Of a stretch of DNA of 64,000 nucleotides, positions 50,883-64,000 are shown piece by piece (positions within the stretch are counted from its first letter, which is position 1; each line of letters starts with the position of its first letter). The notes beneath the pieces are model-generated. The model was not told where the DNA came from and searched no databases. It was given only the letters and a program-made list of their open reading frames with translations. The position numbers were made by a program, and so were the translations under genes. The DNA lies in assembly GCA_947034885.2 (NCBI GenBank), contig OX344750.2, positions 6,182,501 through 6,246,500 on the forward strand, written 5' to 3'. The DNA comes from Thuidium tamariscinum. Taxonomy: Eukaryota; Streptophyta; Bryopsida; Hypnales; Thuidiaceae.

Positions 50883-53151
50883 GAAACTAGAGTGGATGTC
50901 CTTCATTTCATTAGTGGACTAAACTTCAAAAGAAATCTTTTTTGTAAAGAATTTTTAGATTTAGAGCAAGGAGCAACAACTTTCCAAAATACATTGAAAA
51001 TTGCATATTAATTTGGTGACATGTTTTTTTTTGCTAACTTCTCATTCACATGAAGACAAACACTAGCAAGACTAGAAACTCACTACAGTACTCTTCATGA
51101 TCCTCCCTAAAAGATCACAAAAAAGAGGAATGGATGAAAAACTGCTATCAGCCTCCCTCCAGGCCTCCACACAGCCGCACAGCCATCCAAACACGAAAAA
51201 TTGGCGCCCTGGGCGTTACACGGTTAAATAATCAGTGGTCCAGGAGTTTTCAACAAACAAGCAGTACGTAGGACACACCTTCACGTACAATTCGAATGAA
51301 ATCTGTCTCCACGGCAAAGAACTAAACGTCAAATTCGTGAATTGGCGATATTTCACAAACCAAAAATTGTTACACTACTACACTTTGGTTTCAAGCCACG
51401 TAGAATGAACTGTGCCACATAAATGCAATGGAATTAATATCGCCAATTCATTGAAAATCAGGTTACTAATATAATGTGCCAGAATTAGCTTGCTAGAAGT
51501 AAGCGGAAGATATTTCAATCGATCAGTATAGAATTACTAATAATTATCTCGATTTTTTATCGTAACGTAATTGTATGAATACCAGTGGACGTACGAAAAC
51601 AATCAGCTTTTGATCTGGAGATGTTTTTGCAGTTACTTACAGCTCTTGGATTTCGATCGAGTAATATTCAAAATAATCTGCTTAATTATCGATCTCAGTT
51701 CTCAGTCGATCGAATTGTTGTTTATATTTAGTACTAGCTGCCTGATCGAATGCTTACAACATCCGTCCAAGAAGTTCTTCCAGTTATCCAGTAAGACCCA
51801 AGCTAGGCGGGAATCAGAGACCCAAGGTGCGGCGGACTGAAAATTTGGCAACATGCATGAGCCGCAAGCTTGCGGGAATTGAAAAAAACAAACATTAACT
51901 GGAAGTCCAATCCGGATAACTGTCGTACGTCCGGACCCGCGGTTTCGCCCATATAATTGCAGGTGGCGGGCTTGAAGAAGAGCTCTATGCGTGCGCACCG
52001 AATTTGGATGTCAAGATTTTGGCGCACACTTATGACGTTCAGTGCCATTTTAGTTGAAGTATACCTTTCCACTGATTCACATTAATGAAGAAATAGCAAC
52101 TAACTGTGTTCCACCAATCATACTAGCTGGTGGAAATGAAAGTATGAAACTGTCCCGACATCATTCTAGTTGATTAAGGATGCAGACCGTGCCTTTGTTT
52201 CGAGATGTAGATAACGGAAATGTTTTAAATATACATGCCAATTTAAATTTTGTCATCTTAACGTCGACATCAAATTAAGTTAAATCTGATTTATTTAGTT
52301 AATGGCTCACTGCGAAGGGGAGTGTCGTGATATATACTTACCGTACTAGCGTCATCACTGGCTGATTCCATGTATTTGGACTAAAAGAGGATCACTCCAA
52401 AGTCTGCATGATCCGTGCAAAAGCATCGTCAGTCAGTCGTGGGGTCCTGCAGCTGGTAGCTAAACATGACGTGATTGGGTAATTATTTTCAAACTCGATC
52501 GATCAGGACGAGTGCAATTCACACTACGGATTAAATCCAGGGAAAAATGCAGAAAGACCACATGGTTAACTAGATAATTAGATAATATCTGAAGCATCAC
52601 AAATCAAGCAGGAAGATTCAAAGAGGAGACAGGTCGACCACAACTCACATCAAGAACAGCAGTGCAGGTGGGCTGCTCCCCATGACCCACAGCGGCAGCA
52701 GCGCAGGCCAATTGCATGCAGCAATGCAATTAATCAACGTGACTATCGTGCAGACAGCCCTGCGCAAGAGGGTTGCTTTTGACCTAGATCAGTCACGATG
52801 CAATTCTATCGTGAGTCTGCAGCAATCAAACTGACATGGGTCCCAGAGCTCAGCTCGCTAGCTGCTAAAGAATCGATCGTCCTCACAGTCAGTTGTCAAT
52901 TCGTCGGAAGCAGTCCTGTCCTGACCGGGCGGCTGGCCCGGAATCATGGATCAATGATCTGATCCATGATCAATCAAGCGCCTGCAGGACAGGAGCACAG
53001 TACGCTAGTGGCCTAGTGAGGGCCGGCTGGGCACGAATCATCCATTCAAGCCAGGATCGAGACTTAACAAGTAGCTAGCTAGCGAGAGGGAGCCACGAAA
53101 ATAGAAAAAGAAACAATCATGAGTTAAGAATTTCAGGGCGGTTGCGTTACC
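50883..53151. other. Spacer and BURP3 upstream region
   Basis: After about 51230 the sequence matches 2480-3165. At 51467 the next tandem unit starts. Compared with the first unit, about 225 bases (3165-3390) are missing at this join. The last kilobase is the conserved BURP promoter region. No gene is supported. Confidence 0.55.
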
Positions 53152-53158
53152 TATAAAT
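53152..53158 (+). promoter_or_regulatory. TATA box of BURP3
   Basis: TATAAAT in the conserved context, 196 bases before the ATG. Confidence 0.65.
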
Positions 53159-53347
53159 TCAAGGCCTCTCTGCTTTCCCAACCACACTGCCTTCCTTCAC
53201 TCGCATATCGATCCAATTCTCTAGTCGTCTCGCTCTTCAGTGCACTGCGCCTCTCCTCAGTGTGCTTGTTTTCGATCGTATTGTCCTTCAGTTGCCTGTG
53301 CCTGCTACGTACACCGCCGGTTTACGCTCTTCCATTCGTTCCGCAGC

Positions 53348-54669
53348 ATGGCGGAGCAGTGGAACTTGATGGTCATCTTACAAACGCTCTTTATCATGGC
53401 CGCGGTCACGACTGTAAGTATTTTTCTCACAGTGATTGAAAAGCTTCTAGATCACTAGGATGCATGCATGCCCGTTCACTGATCGATAGCTAGCTAGCTG
53501 CACTGCACTGGGCATGCTCTTAAGGATTCGATCAGAAGGTATCTGCATGCTCTCATTTCATGTAGCTAGCAAGCCATGATGCGTGTTCTTGATCGAAGAA
53601 TATATTCGAATGGCAAGAGAAACTGACTTTGATGCGTGCTATCGAATCAGTCATGACTAGGCTTATTGAATTTGCTCTCACTTGGTATCAGTGGCCTGTG
53701 CAATGCATGATTGGTTGGTCGATTGAGTCCCAAAGGTGCAAACTAATTTGTTCGTGACTGTGTTCCATTCACTGATCGTGCTACTCATTCTCATGTACTG
53801 GCATGCAGGTGGCCGGAGCGAGACCCGTCTCCACAGGTGACCCAACGGACGCGGCCAAAGTGGCGGCAATTTGCAGCTCAAACGGTCTGCTGTGTGTAGA
53901 CAGCTTCCTCCAAACGATTTCTTCCAAGGCCGCCGTCGTCCACCGTGACCTCTCCATCAAGACCATCAATGACTTCCAACGAGACTTCTTCTTGGAATCC
54001 GCGTTGGTGGTGGGCGGAAAGATGACGCTCGACGCAAACCTCCGCGATGACGCTCCCAAGCGGGCCTTCTTGACGGCGTCCTCCGCCAGCCAGTTGCCCG
54101 CACTCACCTCCTCCAACTCCCTGGCGCTCGTCCGACACTTCGGCGTGGCTCCCAACAGCGACCTGGCCACGGCCACCGCCACCGCGGCGTACTTGTGCGG
54201 CTACGGCGCGCTGCCGGGAGAGACGATGACCTGTGCCACCTCCAGCGACGCCGTGGCCAAGTTCGTCTCCTCCGAACTGGGCTCCAAGGTGAAGGTGCTG
54301 TCCACCACCAACACGCCGGCGCTCGCCTCCGCCAAGGCCCCCGTCACCATCACGGGCTTCCGCAAAGGCTCCGTGGCCGAGGGTCAGAAGATCGTGGTGT
54401 GCCACGTCGTGAACTTCCCGTCCTCCCTTTACTACTGCCACCGCGTGACGGGAACCAAAGTGATCACCGCCACGCTCCAGCCCAGCACTTCCGACGCCGC
54501 CATCCAAGCCGTGGGCGTGTGCCACATCGACACTTCTTTATGGCTCAGCACCCACCCAGCCTTCAACGCGCTCAACATTCCCCGCGGTGACGAGGCGTGC
54601 CATTGGCTCGTCGATTCTGACTTGGTCTTCGTACCCACCTCTGCCAACGCCGACGCCCACATGGAGTGA
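53348..54669 (+). CDS. BURP-domain protein BURP3
   Basis: Exons 53348-53413 and 53809-54669 give 308 residues. The product closely resembles BURP2, with signal-peptide-like MAEQWNLMVILQTLFIMAAV and all four CH pairs present (CHVVNFPSSLYYCH, VCHIDTSLW, CHWLVDSDL). The splice sites are GTAAGT and CAG. Its promoter and 3' region are the same duplicated cassette. It keeps CGG at the codon that became TAG in BURP1, so it shows the ancestral reading. The C-terminus DLVFVPTS lacks the Trp often found near the end of BURP domains; all three copies share this. Confidence 0.9.
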
Positions 54670-56302
54670 TCGAGCAACGAATTCTACCGCTGGCTGCTGA
54701 TCGAGTACTCTCTTCAGCGCCATCAGCTTCACGTATTGTGTCTGGGGCTGCCTTCTGGCTGAGGGATAGAATCAGCAGCAGCACTGAGAATCGTCGCTTC
54801 CTGCAGCTCGTGTCGGGAGTGGCGAAGTTTGATGTACGTTTTAAGTTATGTGCGTTCAGTGTGTGTGATGTCTGTTTTTTCATCGTGATTTCGTCGTCGT
54901 CTTTCAGTGTTCGTGTTAATTCTAGCTGCCCTGTGTGCGAATCCGTTGCTTTCACCTAGCGGCCATGGCATGGACGACCTCTTTTCCACAGATCGAGTGA
55001 CTGGGGTTGTCAGAAACTCGGGATGGAGGTTGCCGAGCCGTCGTGGGACTGAATGGGAGCAATTGGGATTCGTGGAGTCGAATTAATAAATGTACGTCAG
55101 TCCGTAGGCTTGTGGGAGTCGAGAGATCCGGGGATAGTCCCTCCTGGCTAGCTGAAGGTTGCATAGTGGCAACTGGCAAGGATTTCTACTCGGAGTTTCA
55201 CAATTTCAGCCTCCACTGGCACGCAATCATGTATGACTGATGTGAGTCATCTCGGCCAGATCGATGACCACACTTTCAGTCTGTTTTGTGTGAATAAACT
55301 GGCCCCTTTTATTGTACGTTTAACTATCAATGGCTTCGAATGGAAGTGTGTTGTTGTTGTGTAAAAATAGCCTTTGAAATTATGGAATGACATCTAGAAG
55401 CTGTAATTTGCATTTAAAATAGTTTACCTCGTGGCCAATGTGAAAAATCACAATCGGGAGTTGATGAGCAAAATCTGGGTACTAGCTTATGATTCGGAGC
55501 TCGTGCTTGACATTTGCTTCAGCTTGAAGAGAGGCAGCACTTGACGGGAGATTTCCTCTCGTTTCAGCCATTTGTTACAAGTGACATGCCGCAAACATGT
55601 CCAAGGAAATGGGCTCCGGGGAAATTGGATCAACGAATTTTGAAGTTAGTGCTTGATGAAGTTGCCTGCAATTCCTTCCACATTTCTAGCTACTTTAACA
55701 ATGCACACATTCAGGAACAGAGTTTACTCCCACATTTATACTTGGTTCAGGTCGAGGTTTACGTCTCTTACTGCAATCCGGAAGGTTATTTTGAATGTGG
55801 ACAATTTTGTTGACTTATCTGTCCATCAAAGCTCTTAAAGACACTATTCAGGGTGACTACCAAGCATGACGAGAGTAGGAACAGAAGCCAGCAAGCTCAG
55901 AATCTTTGATGTATAGGAACTATCACCAGGTCCGCTATGAGTATAACAAATAACGCCTGGAAATTACAACATTAAAACCACCCCCATTCTAATGTTTCTC
56001 AAAAATAATCATTTCGGAAGTGCTAAGTGTATAAGTACTAGCAGTCTCGCTTACAGTGGAAGGAATGCCCATGTTGTTCTTGGCGTTGTTAATTATCTGG
56101 TTCAACATCAACCGGCTTCTGGAGACGTGAATCACAATTGATTTGCGGTGAACTTTTGGGCTCAAAATTTCACGTCGGCTGCCTTATGTGATATCATCCC
56201 ACCTAAAGGGGACAATCACTCGGTGCATCCCGAATTCCTTGCTTGCTTGAGCGAACTTGAGCTCCCTTCTCTGTGCCGGCAGAGCCAGTTACCGAATTCG
56301 GC
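54670..56302. other. BURP3 downstream region
   Basis: Homologous to the other downstream regions up to about 55870 (AATAAA at 55293-55298). After that the array similarity ends and single-copy DNA begins. No gene is supported before the minus-strand gene at 56745. Confidence 0.5.
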
Positions 56303-56364
56303 CTATAATTCGGGATACAATTTAGGATACAATTCGGGATACAATTTAGGATACAATTCGGTCT
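56303..56364. repeat. 12-bp minisatellite
   Basis: Five units of ATACAATT plus CGGG or TAGG alternate strictly, giving a 24-bp higher-order period. One frame would read repeated GYNSGYNL, but no gene context supports translation. Confidence 0.8.
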
Positions 56365-56744
56365 AAATTTATCCCGAATTCAAGCTCCTTGCGGGAAGAT
56401 CGACTAGCACAATTTGTGACCAAAAATTTGAGCATAGTTTGATTTTGATATGAATTTTCTTCACTTTCTTCTTACAAAATTCAAAATAACTTCAAATTTT
56501 CACGAAAAGCTCTGATAAATTTATGACTTATATAAGACATACGTTTTCATCTCTCAAAAGTAAATATAAAATTTCAACCATAAACAGTCACAAAATGGGA
56601 ATATACGGAGTGACCACGAAGTTGAGTTTCAAAAAAACCCTTTCACAGGCCCGTCCATTCAGGAGTAATCCCGTCAACAATTTAGTTCAGAGAGTAAATG
56701 AAAACTGCCTTGGGCAGATTCAAAAACATGTCGCATTTCTGTCA

Positions 56745-59700
56745 CTATCTCTTCCCTTTTTTTCTCTCTGGTGTTCCATGAATCTGAGAGGTGTATCCAA
56801 ACTCCTTCCTCTGAAATTCTTCGAAAGCTTCACAGACAGCCTCAACCTAAAACACAGAGAATCAGCTAAATTAGTGCCTAAACGAGGAAACTTGCCACAG
56901 GATCTTAGCAAATAAACTGTGGTTCTATAGGAAACAATTCACGAGTAGCAGAATGAGGCCAAGTGTGAGAGTCACTCTGACCCTGAAGCCGATCCGTTCA
57001 AAAATGAATTATTTATGAAAAAATTTGGTTCTGTAGAAATCGATTTTACGCCTACTTGTCAATTGAACAAAATGAGATGCTCCTAAAAGTAACGATTTTG
57101 GAACTTCATGGAAAAATGAATACATCTTCGGACAAGCTACTTTATATGTTGAACAAGCCAAGAAGCTATAATAATAAAAGAGCCATACATGTTCAGGTTT
57201 CTTGGCATACACCCGAATGATTCTGTCTTGGAAAGCTTCTGGTAGAATGTGGCTGATACGGTCCTGCGGTATGAGGAACTTTTCTGTGCTCTCAAAATCC
57301 TGCTCAAACAGAACTCACAGTAAGAAGCAGGGGACTCGCTTCCTTAAAGTAATGATCTTGAAACTTCATGAAAAATAGGTTTCATGCTCTCCATACATCT
57401 GCACAAGCCTCACTATCAAGTAAATTTACTGCTCGTGAGTTTACCTGGAAGAAGTGAACCCTACAGACAAGCCACCATCAAATAGCACATGAAAAAACCC
57501 ACAAAATACACAGTTATCACCTGATACAGAAGAAAACCAACTTCTGTCCTTCTAAAGTGCTCACTATGCTAATTAGCTGAGACAGCAGTGTCATGATTAG
57601 TTTGAGATAAAAACAAATTGGCTGCAGCCTTGCACTTCACTTTCAAGATTGAGCACCAGTAACAGGCACTTAGAGAAGAAAATTTGGCAAGAGTCATTAA
57701 TCCTACAGTAAATACACAAGACTAACTGACGGTTGTACCTGCTGCTCACAGGATTATCCTTGCCAAGGGTGAAATCAATGCGTGTGGCATGAACAACCAC
57801 GTCATCCTCAGTGAGATTAACACCAGGATTTGTCTGCACATGCAACAAAATATAGATCTCACAAAAGTGACTCAAGAAGTTCTTTACTTAAATTTTTTTT
57901 AAAAAGGAATCGCTCCAAGTTTGAACATCTGGTAATTTCAGAGCTGCCGCTCAATTAAAATGCAAGTTTGCACACATGGGTACTGAAAGCAAAGGCAATT
58001 CTACTTGAGTAACATAAACAAGTTTATAGGAAAATATGGACTGAACAACCCGTTCCAAGCTGTATCTTTCTTTGGAGCATTTCAGTGGAGAACATATTTG
58101 GACGTGAGGTCAAGTGAAATCTAGTAACCATACACCCTTCAATTCTCAACACCACAATATAATTCGTAGTTAAAATTTCATCTCTGAAAACATTATGGTC
58201 CGCCTACCAGTATTAACTTGCTTGAAGATTTTAAACCATATCTGCCTATACCACATACCAGAACGGACTATAAAAACTCACTTGAGAGCAGATGATATCT
58301 TGAGCAGTAACATCCTTGAAATGCTCCAGGTAATCCTTCGGAACAGCATATTCATTGCAAAACTGGAACGCAGAACACAATGCAGTAAAAGATCGTCTTT
58401 GTAAATAAAAACTCCGATTCGCCAACTTCCTACAGATCACTCAAGTGTACACAGAAGGCTGACTCACTACAAACGCACTGCAAACACACTCCACGCGCAC
58501 AAACTACTCTAAAAACTCATCTCCTAACTGTTGTCTAGACATACTAAGCCAATCGGTGTACCTGATATAATTGCCTTCGTCTCATTCGCAAGACGACTTC
58601 ACGGGCTTGTTGCAGTTCAGGTTGCTCCGCAGTCTCGATTGTCTTCAATATAGTGTCATCCAACTGAACACAATACCACAACCCTTGGCGATATAACATC
58701 CAAGTGAATCTTGAGATTGGCATTAACACACATTGGAACAAATGCAAACAAAAATTTGGGGTTCGCCAAAACACTTTTGGAAGTTCATCAATACATACCT
58801 TCCAAAACCTCGAAGGCCCCTCAATGTAAGAGGTTAATTTCAGATAATCATTGGCCAGAAGTAAAGCATCAACCAGCATCAGTTCCAAGGCCTACATTGA
58901 TGACAAAAGCCACTTGACAATTAGGTCATGCCAATTCATCATGTGCAAAACATTAGGAGTTGACTAGCTAGTAAATATTAGACATGTCCAGGGACAAAAA
59001 GTCTAAAGGATTGCAAAGATCGATTTTAGGATATAAGCTCTGTCAGAATAGATCGTAATGCAAAAATTATAAAAACAATTTGATTGGTGTCCAAAATGAA
59101 TTGTGACCAAGTGATTGACTCGTAAGTGAACATGAGGCAGTTTTACGGTTGCATTCTTAGGTAGAAAAGAGCTTTGTTTTGCAATTTCTAAGATTTGTAG
59201 GCGTAAAAAATCATCAAACCTTTTATTCGTATATTCAAAAAATGATCAACGCATTCAAGCTTAATTTATGTACAAAAGAGCACAAAGAGCCCAAAGTAAT
59301 AGTGTTAAAAATTTACAACTACGGGAAGCAATGACAAATCTCTATCAATTGTTTTTCCTTTTTCCTTTTTGACAAACATTGTCAATTATATTTTTAGCCC
59401 ATAATTACAGAATTCACTTTTAAAGATAAACATAAAATTTAGTTTTAAAAATGATTCCAATTCATTTGGCGAAGATAATAAAAGGTTTTTAGAGGTTTGA
59501 CCAGACCAGATCATCATGCTTAACATCTTCTCTTCGATCCAAAATTCAAAAAAATTCAGAAAGTCATATTTCATAGCATATTTAAGTCGTCCCATATAGA
59601 GGCGCTTGGAGGGTAATACTGAACATCCATTGGAGATATATTCTGCAGGGTTGAATAGCTGCTGACACTTTCTCAAAATAATGTGATCCTTATGCTGCCC

Positions 59701-62700
59701 TTCATATTGTGAAGGCTGTTCTATGCATTTACTTTGGCATTTAAAATAAATGCATATAACTTGAACGTTCAACAAACGAAGTGTTCAACATAGAAAGACC
59801 TACCTTTACTTTGGCATGAGTGTAAACTGTGCGACACAAGTCTGCTCTGGTTTGGAATAAACGGTATACAGTGAGCGCTGGTTCCACAAACTCATGTTAG
59901 AAACCAGTTGCAGCACAAGAACACCCTTCTACCAATGATAGAGACTATTTGAAAGAGAAATCATAATTGAAAAGGCTTGAGTTCATGATTTGATAAAACG
60001 GACTTTGAGATTTACCTTCTTTTGCTTTAAAGCAAATTTCATCGTCTATGACCTTCATGTTCTCAATCAACCTGAAAGGAATTCAAGTGTAACCTGTGAA
60101 TGGCGTGTCCTGTTGATGAGGGATGGCTATCATTGCAAAAAACTTGTGTCGTACTGAGAACATTAGACATGTATGTACAAAGGAATAAGGGAAGAAATGA
60201 TTGAAAATTAGATGAGCTACGTAAATAACACGGATAAGCCAAATAGTGGATTGCCCACAGAACAAAAGCTGCAAGCACTGAAATAAACAACCAGACTTAG
60301 AGATAATACATCAATACAAAACGCTGCGGTTGAGATTGTAACCTGTGGTAATCAAAATTCCTTCCAAGGCCACAAGCTCGTGTGTCTCGTTCGATGTAGT
60401 CAAACCTGGAAGGAAGCGAGTACATTAGAACAGTAATTGAATCTCCATAAAACTGGCATAAAATCCCGAAATCCAGAAGAAGGTAACCTGCTTGAAAGAT
60501 AGTGAGTTACGCACTTGTCAACGTCAATTCCATTTCGTCCATTCGCTACAATATCAAAAAGAAATCTCTTATGACCATGCACCTGCTAGTTGCATGATCC
60601 AATTTAGAACAACCCTGCTACTTTGAGTTTCTGCAGATATAAAGCTACCCTCTAATAACTACTATAGCTGCAAGGAAGCACAAAGTAATCTGATAAGATA
60701 TGGGCAAGTATAGGCAAATAAAGTACGCACATAAGATATCAGAACAGGCAATGACACTAATTCCAGATTGAAGGATCCGATTTTCAAATAAAGATGCAAA
60801 CATAGCTTTGACTTATCTTACAACAAGCCACTACCACTGGTGCTAGATATAGATAGAATTGCTCAACCAAAGGCCCCTGCTCGTGATTACAAGTGAACCT
60901 CAGAATTCAGAGCTAGAGCAAATACGGTTTAATTCACCTGAACAGTGGAACCCTTCGGCGCTGCAAGTATCAAGGCCTGCTCAAGATTTCCCTCGATGGC
61001 ATTCAGTATGTCTTCTACCATAGTGAACTCTATTTCATAATGATCTTCTTGCCCCAAAGCAGCATTCATAATCAATACATAAACCCTTCAATAGGAAAAA
61101 ATTCTGAAATATTTGCAACAGAAAAGTCTTCTTACCTGCACTTTCTTCAGGTCAGAGTGATCAATATCGATATGGTGTAAATCAGCAATATACTCTACCA
61201 TATCTGCTGACATCTGTTCATGACTCCTGCAGTAGTATGTCAAAAATAGACAACGAGAGACTCATGCTCAGACCACAAAGTTCCTTCCCTCGTTAAATAC
61301 AACAGCTACCTACAGCTATGACTTATGACAACTGCGCAATACTACTGACAACTAGTTCGAAAAGCACAAGGATCCAATTTATCTTATATTAATAAAAAAG
61401 GTGAAACACAAAGTGACAACGCATACAGAAATAATTAAAAGCCACCAAAAGCACAAAATGATATGAAAAGGAGTAAACCGCACCACTTCAAATTCGGAAG
61501 CGCTCGAGGGAGAAATTCATTGTCAAAGACATGACTAAAAGGTCCATGACCGATATCATGAAGCAGTCCTATGTGTCCATGTACCAGAAGAAGACTACAT
61601 TGTTAATAAGTATGTCATTGTAATGAGTTCATGAACACCACAAGCATGAAACGGTTCAGCAAACATGTTTAATTCTACGTTCACTTTAAATGGCAACCGT
61701 ATAAACTTGACGACTCTCCAATCAGCACAGCCGAGGGAGGAAATCTTCAAAAATACCTTGAATAAACTCTCAATTATGACAATGCAATGTTCTCAGAACC
61801 ACAGCAGTGATCTGTTTCTCCAGTAAAATTTAAACACAGAAGTCTTCCCAACAAATAAGGTCAAATGAGTGTTTGAAATGAACAAGTCGAGTTAAAAGGC
61901 AAATGGTACACTATTACGCACGATTTAGCGGGACTTATTTTCAGAACTGGTTCACCGTATTTTCAATGACTGACCATTCGAATACAAACTGTAAAGAGGC
62001 CCTAAATTACCTGCTAATTTGACGACGCTGAAATCAACAGGCTCCATTTCCAATTCATCACCCTGTGAGCAAAGATAGCAGATCTTAAAGAAACAACAGA
62101 AAATGATATGCAAACTGGACAATTGTGGATCATTTGGACATTTTAAAATGGCACTATTTGAACCAGGAAAACTGCTACAAGCACCAAATATCTGTTCCGT
62201 ACTTTAGCTGAAAGTTCACCTACTATGACGCGAAAAAACCCTCAGAAATCTCGTACATGTCCGGTAGGGAGAGATGATATTTGCAAAAGTATTGACCATT
62301 TACCGACAAGCTCACAAATTGTAAGCATAACTACCATCGGACTGATCTCGCTTACTTGTGATCTCTGCAGGTAGTCCATGACTTCACCCGCAACATGATA
62401 AACTCCGATCGAATGCTCAAGCCGAGAATGCATTGCTCCAGGATAAACATAATGGCAGAGACCTGGATAGAGCGAAGTAACAAACTTCAGACCACAACCA
62501 TTTATGTTGTACTTCGTTTACCAGCTGAGACAGAGAAGACGAGTAAGGAACAAGAGTGCCAGAGGTTAAAGGACATATCTACCTAATTGCTTGACATCCC
62601 GTAACCTGCGTGTTACACAACAGAGACTTAATTAATACACTCTTGCTGCTGTGATCCAGCTAGTCAACGCTTGTTTCTTGATATGCATTGTCAAAAAACG

Positions 62701-63486
62701 CTGGTATCGCACATCAAAACAAGTGGGAGGGAAAAAACAGAAGCTATCGACTGAGAGCACATTTCAAAGACTTCTATTATTTAAAGAAAAAAATACGGAA
62801 AGGTTCGGCTCGTAGACGAAACCTCTGAAATTGCTCGCTGTCCACAAACTTCATACTTAGCTGCAAAATTACAGCAGAATAGCAGATCGTCAGGTAACTC
62901 GCTCGACCAGAACGAAATGTTTTGCTACTATTCAAAGAATCAAGACGCGGACGTCATCTCCCTCTGGCTCATGAGATGTGTTACGTAAATAATCGTGATA
63001 CGCTCTTAGCATTCCTCGTGCAGTTACACGTCTAAGGACGACTCGACTGCTACCTAATTCTGCTATAGTGGAGCTTCTCCCAAGGCTTGATCGGGAAATC
63101 CCTTTTGCAGTATACACAGGCAACCCTACATGTCTCCTGATCAAAAGTCTCAAACCCTAAACCCTTCCAGCGGAGCTTCCCGATTCTACATCTGTCCCCA
63201 TCACGAAATCGTCCCCGAGACTCTCCGACAAATCCTTTTGCTGACCACGAGAGGAATTCCAATTCCCAATACATGTGAGAAATTCAAATTGCTATACACT
63301 AATCTCTTCAATATCTGCTCCCGCCCGTGCACCAAGAAGCAGCATCCACAATTGTCCAGCAAACCAAAGCGCCCTTGGACTTACATCGTCAATGTAGACA
63401 TTCCGATGCACATTGTCGTGGAAAAGCTTGCTGTGCAGCTTCCGCCCGCGGCCTCTGGCGAAGCCATCGTCCAATGAACCTCCCAT
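56745..63486 (-). CDS. SAMHD1/VENOSA4-like dNTP triphosphohydrolase, 19 exons
   Basis: Exons (high to low): 63486-63385, 62860-62823, 62605-62583, 62462-62356, 62062-62011, 61568-61484, 61226-61136, 61027-60938, 60582-60515, 60405-60343, 60071-60016, 59877-59804, 58891-58799, 58663-58562, 58362-58282, 57833-57739, 57460-57445, 57299-57189, 56846-56745. All junctions are GT-AG and in phase; the total is 482 residues, near the usual plant length. HD-domain residues are visible: H66 in MHSRLEHS, H111-D112 in [13 protein letters not shown]138 in WSHEQMS, and the final Asp in IDVDKFDY (216-221). The family hydrolyses dNTPs to nucleosides and triphosphate, controlling dNTP pools. Plant members affect chloroplast development and DNA repair. 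The N-terminus has no SAM domain, as in plant homologues. Exon 57460-57445 is only 16 nt. The ATG choice follows similarity of [12 protein letters not shown] to the family start. Confidence 0.92.
63152..63164. promoter_or_regulatory. Telo-box in the first intron of the SAMHD1-like gene
   Basis: aaaccctaaaccc lies in intron 1. Such motifs are frequent in the 5' regions of plant housekeeping and replication-related genes. Function is inferred only from position. Confidence 0.35.
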
Positions 63487-64000
63487 TCTCCGACGATCAA
63501 CAACCAAAACCTACAGTAATTCTTTGGTTCATGAATCCACGAAGACGACCCGAGAACAGAGCTACAATTCACACGCTGAGATACCTCAGAGCGCCGCTGA
63601 GCATGACAATCCAAACAAGACGCCCACCCAGCCAGTCTCGGACACCGATTAGGGCGGACTTCCATGCAGAGTCGGAAGAGGAAAACAACTGAAGAATTCC
63701 AGAATTGGATTGACGGAGAAATTCCAAACGTCGCACGACGCTAAATCCTCCATTCGAAGTGGACCCAGTAGGGTAAATTTTGGGTTCTCCGGGGTAAAAG
63801 TGAAAAAAAAACCCTCTACTTTGGACCGTGTTCAGGGAATATTCTTGACATCCCGGAATATTTTGGGGTCTGTATGAATTCAAAATTTGTAAAGAAAATT
63901 ATTTGCAAAAAATAAAAAATTCTTGTATTTTCTCTCAAGGTACATTGCCAGAACGTTAAATCCTACCATCAAAGGTGGACCTGGTGGGATAAAATTTGTT
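63487..64000. repeat. Upstream region with a ~215-bp spaced direct repeat
   Basis: The first 250 bases should hold the promoter and leader of the SAMHD1-like gene; no TATA box is clear. From about 63742 (taaatcctccattcgaagtgg) a repeat unit begins and starts again at 63957 (taaatcctaccatcaaaggtgg), running off the window. This could be the start of a satellite or a repeat terminus. Confidence 0.5.

Larger units (their letters stand above)
34037..51466. other. Second tandem unit of the BURP array
   Basis: The unit starts with ctaatataatgtaccagaat and runs to where the same start recurs at 51467. It contains the BURP2 gene and a long tail homologous to 8883-15274 and 32505-34036 of the first unit (that is, without the giant transposon). 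It differs from the first unit in the set of small elements inserted. Confidence 0.7.

Noticed and set aside
53878-54525. Long minus-strand open frame opposite BURP3 (and similar ones opposite BURP1 and BURP2)
   Set aside because: It is the mirror of GC-rich BURP codons. The Gly/His-rich composition is an artefact, it has no splice structure of its own, and the plus-strand BURP family is unmistakable.
56523-56915. 130-codon plus-strand frame
   Set aside because: It overlaps the last exon of the SAMHD1-like gene on the opposite strand and has no recognisable features.

Overview
The window looks like nuclear DNA of a land plant. It carries BURP-domain genes, which are a plant-specific family, and a SAMHD1/VENOSA4-type dNTPase gene split by many short GT-AG introns. 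GC-rich exons sit in very AT-rich intergenic DNA packed with small inverted-repeat transposons. A bryophyte or other seedless plant is a reasonable guess, but nothing here proves the species. There is no sign of bacterial or organellar organisation.

The first 56 kb are a tandem array of related segments, each built around a two-exon BURP gene. BURP1 (5364-6641) is broken by one in-frame TAG. BURP2 (37154-38570) and BURP3 (53348-54669) are intact. The segments restart near 3390, 34037 and 51467, so the same flanking DNA can be read two or three times. This allows filled and empty insertion sites to be compared inside the window. Doing so resolves about twelve copies of a roughly 730-bp element family with 4-bp target duplications, two TA-flanked elements, two hAT-like elements, a short non-autonomous Helitron, and other nested insertions.

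The main discovery is a 17.2-kb insertion at 15275-32500. It has perfect 26-bp terminal inverted repeats and a TATA target duplication, and two homologous uninterrupted sites lie near 981 and 45372. It appears to be a giant DNA transposon. On the plus strand it encodes a 948-aa DUF7869-type protein with a likely RNase-H-like acidic core, which is the candidate transposase. On the minus strand it encodes a long multi-exon protein combining a ParB/sulfiredoxin-like segment with a C-terminal N4/N6-type methyltransferase-like fold and an acidic coiled-coil tail, an FCP1-type (HAD) phosphatase-like protein, and an unrecognised basic/Ser-rich protein. Only inside this element did I see about 17 copies of a near-perfect 21-bp palindrome, with arms TTATCTTCGA and TCGAAGATAA around one base. 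They lie mostly in introns and between genes, and some are built into coding sequence.

From 56.7 to 63.5 kb the minus strand carries a complete 19-exon SAMHD1/VENOSA4-like gene (predicted 482 aa), including a 16-nt microexon. The remaining DNA is AT-rich repeats and spacers, described segment by segment.
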